Source: Schauerella fraxinea | GTDB lineage: Bacteria; Pseudomonadota; Gammaproteobacteria; Burkholderiales; Burkholderiaceae_B | Length of the DNA stretch: 64,000 nucleotides | Assembly: GCA_030849965.1 (NCBI GenBank) | Contig: JAVDKL010000001.1 | Coordinates: 620,001 to 684,000, forward strand | Reading direction: 5' to 3' | Shown: piece by piece, positions 56,973 to 64,000 of the stretch | Position numbering within the stretch: the stretch's first letter is position 1 | Layout: each line of letters begins with the position of its first letter | Translations under genes and position numbers: made by a program | The notes under the pieces: generated by a model | The model's database searches: none | What the model saw: the letters and a program-made list of their open reading frames with translations, nothing else | Told to the model about the DNA's origin: nothing

Positions 56973-57906
56973 TCTGGTGTTCCTTACGTTCACATAGGCA
57001 GCTCGCCCAGGACAGCCCTACACCGAAGCCGCTCAGGACGAGTTTGCGCGCATTGGGATTGCTCAACTCTTGTTCGAGCAAAAGGGGAATGGATGACGAC
57101 ACGGTGTTGCCGACGTCCATCAGGCCAAGTCGTTTTTGCTCGGGCGTGGCGCCAAGCCGACTGCAAATGGTATCGACGATATATTTGCTGCCCTGATGAA
57201 GCAGATATGCGTCGACTGCCGTTTTTTCCCACCCTGCTCGCTCCAGCAGCGCAAGAATGTGCGGTGCCACACGCGTCGCCGCGAAGTTGAACACCTGCCG
57301 ACCGTTCATACTCAGCTGCCCATTTTGGCAGACAAGCGCTTCGTGCGCGGCACCCTCAGTGCCGAACGAATATGGTCCAACCGTGAACGCGGGATCGGGG
57401 CCAATCAAGGTAGCCGTCGCCGCGTCTCCAAAAAGCAATGCCGTATTTTTGTCATCGGGATCCACGATCTTGCTATACGGATCTGCAGTGATGAGCACAC
57501 CGCGCTGCAAGCCGTTTGCAAGCATGAATCCTTGCAGAATGGACAATCCGTAAACATAGCCGGAACATCCCAAGCCCACATCAAACGCTGCGCAATGTGC
57601 GGAGAGCTTCAGTTTTCCATGCACCAGCGCCGATACGTGCGGCAAATTATGATCGGGATTCTGGGTGACGACGATGAGCACTTCGATCGCATCAGCCGAC
57701 AGGCCGGCTTTGCTCAATAGCGCTTCCAGTGCGCTGCAGGCAAGATCGGACGTATCCTCATCAGCCGCTTTGACGGCCCGTTGCCGAACGCCGATTTTGT
57801 TGAGCACAAAGTCTTCAGCGACGTCAAACTTCTGGAGCAGATCTGCAGCCGTATTGTCGTTACGACCCAATGGGATATAGGTCGCGATGTTTTCTATGCC
57901 AATCAT
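56965..57906 (-). CDS. 3-oxoacyl-ACP synthase III-like enzyme
   Basis: A 313-aa thiolase-fold condensing enzyme with the KAS III triad Cys114 (GLGCSGYVYGL), His237 (LLHQGS) and Asn267 (DVGNTVSSSIP), plus SGFGVGLSWAS at the end. It would condense acetyl-CoA or a similar primer with malonyl-ACP to a 3-oxoacyl-ACP. With its own ACP and an LpxD-like acyltransferase, a short 3-hydroxyacyl group for a sugar amine is the likely product after reduction. Start overlaps the previous stop as ATGA. Confidence 0.9.
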   Translation of the reverse strand: MIGIENIATYIPLGRNDNTAADLLQKFDVAEDFVLNKIGVRQRAVKAADEDTSDLACSALEALLSKAGLSADAIEVLIVVTQNPDHNLPHVSALVHGKLKLSAHCAAFDVGLGCSGYVYGLSILQGFMLANGLQRGVLITADPYSKIVDPDDKNTALLFGDAATATLIGPDPAFTVGPYSFGTEGAAHEALVCQNGQLSMNGRQVFNFAATRVAPHILALLERAGWEKTAVDAYLLHQGSKYIVDTICSRLGATPEQKRLGLMDVGNTVSSSIPLLLEQELSNPNARKLVLSGFGVGLSWASCLCERKEHQND

Positions 57907-58526
57907 GTTCGGCTCAAAAGTGAAAAGTGAATCTCGCCGACGACGCGATCGTCCTGGCTTAATACAGTGCGGGTCAGGCGGTTTTGAAAATTGGACACGA
58001 TCGCCAGACGCTTTTCGCCCGGAACGGCCGCGTGTTCAAACCGCGCGAACTTGCATCGGACGAAAAGCCATTGACCTTCAAGGGCGCTAAACACCCGCTG
58101 GTGCAGGGCCTTGGTCAGTCCCACCCAGGTTTCGATGTCGGTATACGGCGAAGCGTAACGCCACGTTCCGGCTAACTCGCCATCAGTGACGTCGAGGTGT
58201 TGCGCAAACACGTGCTCGTCATAGTCATAGCGGCCGACAATTGCACGATCGGTTTCCAGCAAAAACATTTTTTGCCGGATTCCAGCAGAGGCGAAAGAGA
58301 CGACAGCAGCAGGTTTCACCGATGCATCGGGCAGCGTATTGCTCAGCGCGAGACCCATTGTCGCTTGGCGGTGAAATGAAAACTCGATGTCGCTGAGTTC
58401 AGCTGGCTGAACGTGATGCTGCAGTGCCTGCACCGTAGCGTTGTACATATCGGTGCCGTGCAAATAATGGCGCGAGCCCTTAAAGCGCAGATCAAGAGAT
58501 AACGGGTTCACAAATAAAGCATCCAT
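57903..58526 (-). CDS. Unknown 207-aa protein in the flagellin-modification operon
   Basis: I do not recognise this family. It has no signal peptide or membrane helix. Notable stretches are RFKGSRHYLHGTDMYNA, DGELAGTWRYASPYTDIETW and, at the end, VVGEIHFSLLSRT, whose strand pattern recalls the last strand of hot-dog-fold proteins. It lies between the LpxD-like gene (13 bases before) and the KAS III gene (ATGA overlap), so a role in making or transferring the acyl group is likely. The start at 58526 fits the spacing; the frame stays open 30 codons upstream into the previous gene. Confidence 0.7.
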   Translation of the reverse strand: MDALFVNPLSLDLRFKGSRHYLHGTDMYNATVQALQHHVQPAELSDIEFSFHRQATMGLALSNTLPDASVKPAAVVSFASAGIRQKMFLLETDRAIVGRYDYDEHVFAQHLDVTDGELAGTWRYASPYTDIETWVGLTKALHQRVFSALEGQWLFVRCKFARFEHAAVPGEKRLAIVSNFQNRLTRTVLSQDDRVVGEIHFSLLSRT

Positions 58527-58539
58527 TCGTTGCGAGCGG

Positions 58540-59466
58540 CTAACGCACCGGCCCGGCTGCAATCGGGGGTACCACGCGCGCCGGATTGCCGAACACCGAG
58601 CGCTGGGCGGCCACATCCTTTACGACGACGGAGCCCATGCCGATCTGGGCGCCCTCACCAATCGACACGTTGTCGCGAATGGCACTTGCCATACCAACGG
58701 TGACATGATCGCCGAGTGTGCTGTGCCCACCCACGCAACTTCCCACCGAAATCCACACGCGGTTTCCAAGGACGACGCCATGCCCGATGTTGCAGAGATT
58801 ACCGATGATGGATCCGTCGCCGATCTCGGTACTCGTCAGCACACCGCCCACCACGACGGCATTCGCGCCGATCCGGGCACCGGCGCCCACGATGAGCCCG
58901 GCGAGGTGCGGGAACGGCACCACACTGCCGTCGCCGCTGGCGAAAGCATTGATACCGTTGCATCCAAGCACGGTGCCGTCGTCGATTCGCGCACCCTGCT
59001 TGATCCAGACGCCCCGATGCACCACGCAATTCGTCCCAAGCTGTACGTCCGCCTCGATGCGCGTTTCCGGATGAACGATTGTCTGGCTGCCGATCGACGC
59101 AGACGCGTGCGTGCCGAAGGGGCGCGGGATCAGGTCGGTCACTTCGAACCGATTGGCCTGATGAAGCATGCTGGCCAGCGCGATGAAGACGCGACGTGGC
59201 TGTTCGACGATCAACAGCGTCGCGGCCGGACAAATCGAGGACAACGCCGGCGCAAGCGCTTCGGTGCAGAGAATGAAGACGGTGGCGTCCACACTTGCAG
59301 CCCCATCGACCGGCAACCGATCGCAGAAGCATAGATCGCCTGCACGCGCACGTCCGAAACGCGCGATCCCGCAAACGCGTGCCAGTGCCGCGGCATACGC
59401 CTGCAGATCTGCCGTGAATGGCGGTGCCAATGGCACGCGCAGCGCAAAGCGCTCCAGGGCCTTCAC
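58540..59466 (-). CDS. LpxD-like N-acyltransferase (left-handed beta-helix)
   Basis: A 308-aa protein with an LpxD-like N-terminal domain (about 1-115) followed by about ten hexapeptide-repeat turns (115-290; IVHPETRIEADVQLG, AGARIGANAVVVGG, VTVGMASAI). His229 in NIGHGVVLG lies where the catalytic His of LpxD is. LpxD uses 3-hydroxyacyl-ACP to acylate a sugar amine. Here, after a sugar aminotransferase gene and in an operon with its own ACP, acylation of the 4-amino group of dTDP-viosamine or a similar sugar is inferred. GTG start, GTGA overlap. Confidence 0.88.
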   Translation of the reverse strand: MKALERFALRVPLAPPFTADLQAYAAALARVCGIARFGRARAGDLCFCDRLPVDGAASVDATVFILCTEALAPALSSICPAATLLIVEQPRRVFIALASMLHQANRFEVTDLIPRPFGTHASASIGSQTIVHPETRIEADVQLGTNCVVHRGVWIKQGARIDDGTVLGCNGINAFASGDGSVVPFPHLAGLIVGAGARIGANAVVVGGVLTSTEIGDGSIIGNLCNIGHGVVLGNRVWISVGSCVGGHSTLGDHVTVGMASAIRDNVSIGEGAQIGMGSVVVKDVAAQRSVFGNPARVVPPIAAGPVR

Positions 59467-60590
59467 GCAGCCACCTTCTGATGGGCCGCGCTCGCGTCAT
59501 GAATCAGCGCGATGGTTCGCTGCACATCTTCATCTTCAAGCGCGGGATAGATCGGCAGGCAAATCACGCGTTGCGAAATCGAGCGTGCGACCGGTAAGTT
59601 CTCTGCCGCTGCGGAAGGCATGGTGCGGTACATCGGAAAATCGGAAATCAGCGGATAGAAGTAACGGCGCCCGAAAATCTGTCTGTCGCGCATCAACTGG
59701 TACAGCGCATCGCGTTCGAGCGGATAAGTGTCGTCGACGAGAATGGGGAAATACCCATAATTGCTCTGGAGGTCTGGCGGTAGCGCACACGTGATGCCGG
59801 GCACCAGCGCCAATCCCTCGAAGTACATCGTTGCGATGGACTGCCGGCGGGCAAGCGCAGCATCGATATGTTTGAGACTAAGCATGCCGAACGCCGCCTG
59901 TATCTCATTCATTTTTCCATTGATGCCCGTGGCTACCACAGTGGTTTCGTTCGCGAAGCCGAAGTTCTTCAAGTAATCGATCCGCTGTTTTGTCTTGGCA
60001 TCGGGGCAGATAATGGCGCCCCCCTCCAGCGTGCTGAAGACTTTGGTGGCATGAAAGCTCAACACCGACAAATCCCCGTGTCGCAGTACGCTACCGCCGG
60101 CATCCTTCACGCCGAAGGCATGTGCGGCGTCATAGATGACGCGCAAGTTGTACTGATCCGCCAGCTCCTGTATTCCCTCGACATCGCAGGGACGGCCGTA
60201 GCAGTGCACCGGAAGGATCGCTGTGGTCTGGGAGGTGATTGCCGCTTCGATATGCTTGGGCGACAGATTGAACGTGCCGGGGTCGACATCGGCAAATACA
60301 GGTTTAAGGCCGTTCCACATGATGGCGTGCGACGTGGCCACGAAGGAATAAGGTGTCGTGATCACCTCGCCGCTTACCCGTAGCGCTTGCAGTGCAGTGA
60401 CCAATGCCAATGTGCCGTTTGAAAACAGCGACAGATGTTGAACGCCCAGATAATCGCAAAGCGCCTGTTCGAGATCCTTGTGCACTGGCCCGCCGTTGGT
60501 CAGCACGCGGCGTTTCCAGATATCTTCCAGATAAGGCAGGAATTCTTCCAGCGGGGGCAGGACCGGCTGGGTGACATAAACAGGTTTCAT
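59463..60590 (-). CDS. VioA-like DegT/DnrJ/EryC1 sugar aminotransferase
   Basis: A 375-aa PLP enzyme with Lys183 (SFHATKVFSTLEGG), Asp154 (YDAAHAFG) and GEVITTPYSFVATSHAI. The start MKPVYVTQPVLPPLEEFLPYL and LTNGGPVHKDLE match the VioA/dTDP-4-keto-6-deoxyglucose 4-aminotransferase branch, so the product is probably dTDP-4-amino-4,6-dideoxyglucose (viosamine). An upstream start 60 codons earlier is in the previous gene and is ignored. ATGA overlap with the fusion gene. Confidence 0.9.
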   Translation of the reverse strand: MKPVYVTQPVLPPLEEFLPYLEDIWKRRVLTNGGPVHKDLEQALCDYLGVQHLSLFSNGTLALVTALQALRVSGEVITTPYSFVATSHAIMWNGLKPVFADVDPGTFNLSPKHIEAAITSQTTAILPVHCYGRPCDVEGIQELADQYNLRVIYDAAHAFGVKDAGGSVLRHGDLSVLSFHATKVFSTLEGGAIICPDAKTKQRIDYLKNFGFANETTVVATGINGKMNEIQAAFGMLSLKHIDAALARRQSIATMYFEGLALVPGITCALPPDLQSNYGYFPILVDDTYPLERDALYQLMRDRQIFGRRYFYPLISDFPMYRTMPSAAAENLPVARSISQRVICLPIYPALEDEDVQRTIALIHDASAAHQKVAA

Positions 60591-63500
60591 GATGATGCCT
60601 CCACGACGAACGACGCCGGCGGGAGGTCCTTGCGCCACCGTTGCCACATCTGCGCGATGGCGCCCTCCAACCCCCGCAGCACCGCATCGTTCTGACGGCC
60701 TGGCGTTGCACGCAACTGAGCGCGCATTCCCGCGCGAAGCGCCGCGAGTTCGTCCGAATGCGACGCCCAATAGACGGCTTTACTGACGACTTGGTCGGGG
60801 GCATCGCACACCCATTCGTCGAGTCCATTGCGACCCAGGACGCCTGCCGTCTGAGCGGAAACGCGGGTGGCACCCTTCAGCGTAAGTACGGGAACACCCA
60901 TCCACAACGAATGATTGGTCGTCGTGCCGCCCGTGTACGGATAGGTGTCCAACGCGATATCGACCTCATTGTGCGCGCGCAGGTAGTCCTCCATGCCTGT
61001 GCGCTTCTTGAATATCAGCCGCCCCGCTTCGATGCCTTGCGCAGTAAAGCGTGAGATCAGTTCGTCCCGATTTTCGTTACTGCGAATATCGCCGATCAGC
61101 ATCTTTGCATCCGGTACGGCGTTCAACACGTCGCGCCACACGGACAGCGTCTGGTCGCTGATCTTGCTGGTGCGATTGAAGCTTCCGAAGGTCACAAAGC
61201 CGTTTGCCAGTAACGGCGCCGGCGCAACTTCCGGACTGCGTTCGAAAGGCTTGAATGCCGACAGCGACGGGAGATAGACGAGTTTCTCGACGAACTGCGA
61301 CGCGACATCGCCCAAAGGCACGGCGTGTTTGTCCATGAAGTAGTAATCCATGCCCGGCACGCCGGTGGTGCCCGGGTAGCCGATCCAGCTCACCTGCACC
61401 GGCGCGGGCTTGTGCGCGAACATGGTCAGCCGTGTGCCGGCCGTGTGCCCGGAGAGATCGAACAACACGTCGATTTCGTCACTGCGTATCAGCGCGGCAA
61501 GCGCGATGTCGCCCAGTGCCGCCACATCGCGCCAGATCGCCGCACCCCGACGCATGCGCCCAGTAATGAAGTCCTCGTCGTCGCTCGTGTGGTACGCGCA
61601 GACATCGAATCGTGTGCGATCCAGGCCCTCCCAGATGGGAACGAAGAAGTTCGCAACCGGGTGCTCCCGCAGGTCACCAGACACGAAACCGACGCGCAGT
61701 TTGCGTCCAGGAGTCTTGTTTCTTGCCCCCGGCCCGATGGGCGCTCCACCAACCGCCTTCTTCGCCAACTCGCCATAGCGAACGTGCTCGAGAAATAAGG
61801 CTTCCGGTGTCACATCGTCACGATGGCTCAAGCAGAAAAGAAGGTTGCTCAACGCTGGGAAAAGATCGGACTGCAAGGCGAGCGCCCTGCGGAACATGCT
61901 TTCGGCCTGATTCAGCCTTCCCTGCTCCATGAGCAGATTGCCGTAGTTGCTGATCGTCGTGGCCGAGGTCGGATTCTTTTCGATCGAACGTTCGAAATAG
62001 CCGCGCGCGTCGTCGTGTCGACCCTGCTTCCAGAGCCGCTGCGCGAGATTGGTCAACCCGACGACATGATCGGGGTCGCCCAGCAAACACCGCCAGTGCG
62101 CCCGATCGGCGTCGCCTTTCCGTTTCGCGCGAATGAACAACGCGCCGCAAAGCGCATGGACCTCGGTGGAGGTGGGCGCCAGCGCAAGCGCCCGTGCGAT
62201 CGCATCGAGCGCAGGGGGCAGCATGCCCGCTTCCTCGAGTGCGCGGGCGTACATTCTCCAGACCAGCTCGGATTTGGGATGCTGAATCGTCCATTGCCGG
62301 GCCATCGCAATGGCTTCGTCGAGTGCGCGCAGCCGAACCAGTCGTGAAAACTCAACACGATCCCGCTCCGGCACGATCTGGGCCGTGCGCTTGATGCCCA
62401 CGGCGCGAGCAACCGGCGCAACCTCACGCTCGACACGGCGGGCGTGCCAATACAGGCAGTCCAGGAAGGGTAACCAATCGGTGTCTCCTGGGGCGATCGT
62501 CTCAAGCACCGCGCGGTAGTGACTAACCCAGGCCTTGCTTGCGCCTAGGACCAATCCGGCATGACGAAGGTCTTCGATCAGTCGCACTACGACGGCACGT
62601 GCAACGCGCTGTACGTCGCCGCCTACGCGAATGCTTGCGACGTTGCCGCGCTTGACTGCCGCAACGAGCGCCCCGCACAGGGACTCAAACGTCTGCGTCC
62701 CGTCGATATGCTGCATCACGAACCGCCTGGCGTCGGTAAGCAATACCGAGACGTTCTGCTGGAACGTGTTGAACCAAGCCAACCTTTCCGCGGCGTCGCC
62801 AGTCGCCCGGATCGCGGCGCGCAGTCCGGGAACCAGCTGCAAAGCCGCACCATCGTTTGCGTCAGCCAAGCCCGGGTGCGTACGCAGCTGCATCACGCCC
62901 AACCGAAACAGACGCTCGACGGCTGCGGAAACGGCCGCCGCATGCGCCGCGTCACGCGGGCGCGCGTCACTGGTGGGCAACAACGCAGCAAGTTCATCGA
63001 ATGAAAGGCTGTACGGCCAAACTTGCGCAAACACATCCGCGGCGCGCTCCACCATGGCATCGGTGGCTTCGAACTCACGCCCATCGGGCGTCTGAAAGAA
63101 CGCGGCCGTACTGTTGACATACTGGCCTGGGGTGCGCTTGAGCCCAGCCGCCAATCGCAAGGATCGCAAGCAGGAAAGATCAGGCGACATGCGGATGTCA
63201 GCAGAGCGCTCGACATGCACCAGCATGCTGTTGCGATGGCTTCGTCCGACGGAAAAATCGAGGTATTGCTGCCGGATAATCTTGGATTGGCCCAGTGCCA
63301 TCAGGCTGTTCGTGATGCTCACATGATTGCCGAATGCCGCAGGCAGCTCTTTCTGAGGCTCGGCGTCCCCCACGTACGCCAGCCCGGCATTTTGCATCTG
63401 GTCGGCGAAGTCGACGAAATAGCACGCAACGCCCTCGCCCATCAAATAGTTCTTGGCTAGCGTTTCATCCGACTGGCCCTTGACGCCTGCGACCACGTTT

Positions 63501-64000
63501 CCGATCGCACGCGCATAAGGATGGTCGGACGACATCCCTTCGCTGAAGAGCGCCAGTGCTGCACGGGCGCTCTGCACAAGCTCCTCACCGCTGGACGCAC
63601 CGCGCCCGTGGAGCAGCATGGCGTCGCGCACGATGTCGCCGGCCTTGCATCCGGGGTAGGTGTCGTACCCGAGCACAGCGATCCCGTTGGGGCTGAGGTT
63701 CTCGCGGCACGCTCGGGTCAACGCCACCGACTGCTCGCCATCCACCTTGCCGTAGACGGCAGGCGCGAGTATGTAGTCGAACTCACCCGTTTCAGGTTCG
63801 AGTGCGGATATGTCGGCCACATAGAAGGTTGCATTGTGCAAACCGAGCGCAGCCGCGTTGGTCTGCGCCTGGGCGATCGCATCGGCTCTGGAATCGAGAC
63901 CCGCGACCTGGGCGTGGGGGTGGGCGCTGGCGAATGCCAGAACGTCCCAGCCCGTGCCGCAGCCAATGACAAGGACGCGCGCCGTTGCCGCAGGCGCCAG
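60587..64000 (-). CDS. Methyltransferase-MRD-TPR-OGT-like glycosyltransferase fusion, 5' truncated by window edge
   Basis: At least 1137 residues, open to the window end. In visible numbering: a SAM methyltransferase (1 to about 143; VLVIGCGTGWD at 9-19, GLDSR, FDYILAPAVYGKV); a region like the methyltransferase regulatory domain of PKMT-type lysine methyltransferases (about 145-385; LGYDTYPG, YLDFSVGRSHRNSMLVH); a winged-helix-like part (about 390-490); TPRs (about 545-745); and a GT41 O-GlcNAc-transferase/SPINDLY domain (about 760-1125) with SGDLREHPVANF (His780), DLSGHTAGTR, QVSWIGYPGTTG and YTGGTTTNHSLWMGVPV. It probably glycosylates, and may methylate, flagellin; donor sugar inferred from the operon. 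Confidence 0.88.
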   Translation of the reverse strand: MAPAATARVLVIGCGTGWDVLAFASAHPHAQVAGLDSRADAIAQAQTNAAALGLHNATFYVADISALEPETGEFDYILAPAVYGKVDGEQSVALTRACRENLSPNGIAVLGYDTYPGCKAGDIVRDAMLLHGRGASSGEELVQSARAALALFSEGMSSDHPYARAIGNVVAGVKGQSDETLAKNYLMGEGVACYFVDFADQMQNAGLAYVGDAEPQKELPAAFGNHVSITNSLMALGQSKIIRQQYLDFSVGRSHRNSMLVHVERSADIRMSPDLSCLRSLRLAAGLKRTPGQYVNSTAAFFQTPDGREFEATDAMVERAADVFAQVWPYSLSFDELAALLPTSDARPRDAAHAAAVSAAVERLFRLGVMQLRTHPGLADANDGAALQLVPGLRAAIRATGDAAERLAWFNTFQQNVSVLLTDARRFVMQHIDGTQTFESLCGALVAAVKRGNVASIRVGGDVQRVARAVVVRLIEDLRHAGLVLGASKAWVSHYRAVLETIAPGDTDWLPFLDCLYWHARRVEREVAPVARAVGIKRTAQIVPERDRVEFSRLVRLRALDEAIAMARQWTIQHPKSELVWRMYARALEEAGMLPPALDAIARALALAPTSTEVHALCGALFIRAKRKGDADRAHWRCLLGDPDHVVGLTNLAQRLWKQGRHDDARGYFERSIEKNPTSATTISNYGNLLMEQGRLNQAESMFRRALALQSDLFPALSNLLFCLSHRDDVTPEALFLEHVRYGELAKKAVGGAPIGPGARNKTPGRKLRVGFVSGDLREHPVANFFVPIWEGLDRTRFDVCAYHTSDDEDFITGRMRRGAAIWRDVAALGDIALAALIRSDEIDVLFDLSGHTAGTRLTMFAHKPAPVQVSWIGYPGTTGVPGMDYYFMDKHAVPLGDVASQFVEKLVYLPSLSAFKPFERSPEVAPAPLLANGFVTFGSFNRTSKISDQTLSVWRDVLNAVPDAKMLIGDIRSNENRDELISRFTAQGIEAGRLIFKKRTGMEDYLRAHNEVDIALDTYPYTGGTTTNHSLWMGVPVLTLKGATRVSAQTAGVLGRNGLDEWVCDAPDQVVSKAVYWASHSDELAALRAGMRAQLRATPGRQNDAVLRGLEGAIAQMWQRWRKDLPPASFVVEASS

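Overview
The window is almost entirely a flagellar and chemotaxis region of a GC-rich betaproteobacterium. It has FlhDC as master regulator, FliA/FlgM, CheZ, a FlgJ with a glucosaminidase domain, and two periplasmic Bug-type receptors. The flagellin ends resemble those of Bordetella/Achromobacter. I infer Burkholderiales, probably Alcaligenaceae; species cannot be told from the sequence alone.

Layout: (1) 1-2290, + strand: the end of a FliK-like gene, a small FlhB-C-domain protein and a YcgR-type brake, converging on an EAL phosphodiesterase (2376-3530). (2) 3615-15673: fliE (-) divergent from fliFGHIJKLMNOPQR (+), the C-ring, export ATPase and export gate. (3) 15670-21287: a non-flagellar cassette with a LysR regulator, two Bug solute receptors, an Ldh_2 dehydrogenase, an MBL-fold hydrolase and a signal-less family-3 solute-binding-like protein. 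(4) 21415-36005, - strand: flgBCDEFGHIJKL (rod, hook, rings, junction) continuing into two chemoreceptors with a small lipoprotein gene between them; a strong sigma-28 promoter precedes flgK. (5) 36194-37785, + strand: flgA, then flgMN behind a near-consensus sigma-28 promoter. (6) 38006-53708, - strand: flhDC, a terminator, motAB, a CheY-like regulator, cheAWRBYZ and flhBAF. FlhF is unusually long (999 aa). (7) fliA and fliC (+). (8) 56739-64000, - strand: a tightly overlapping operon that looks like a flagellin-modification pathway, encoding an acyl carrier protein, a KAS III-like synthase, an unknown 207-aa protein, an LpxD-like acyltransferase, a VioA-like sugar aminotransferase, and a very large fusion of a methyltransferase (with MRD/PKMT-type regulatory domain), TPRs and an OGT/SPINDLY-type glycosyltransferase.

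How it fits together: FlhDC probably switches on the basal-body genes and fliA. FliA then reads the four sigma-28 promoters I can see (fliC, flgM, flgK and motA), held back by FlgM until the hook is finished. CheA/CheY/CheZ act on the FliM/FliN switch, while YcgR and the EAL enzyme tie the motor to c-di-GMP. The operon downstream of fliC probably makes an N-acylated 4-amino-4,6-dideoxyhexose and attaches it to flagellin, possibly together with protein or sugar methylation. That operon, and above all the methyltransferase-glycosyltransferase fusion, is the most novel part of the window. No rRNA, tRNA, CRISPR array or insertion sequence was seen.
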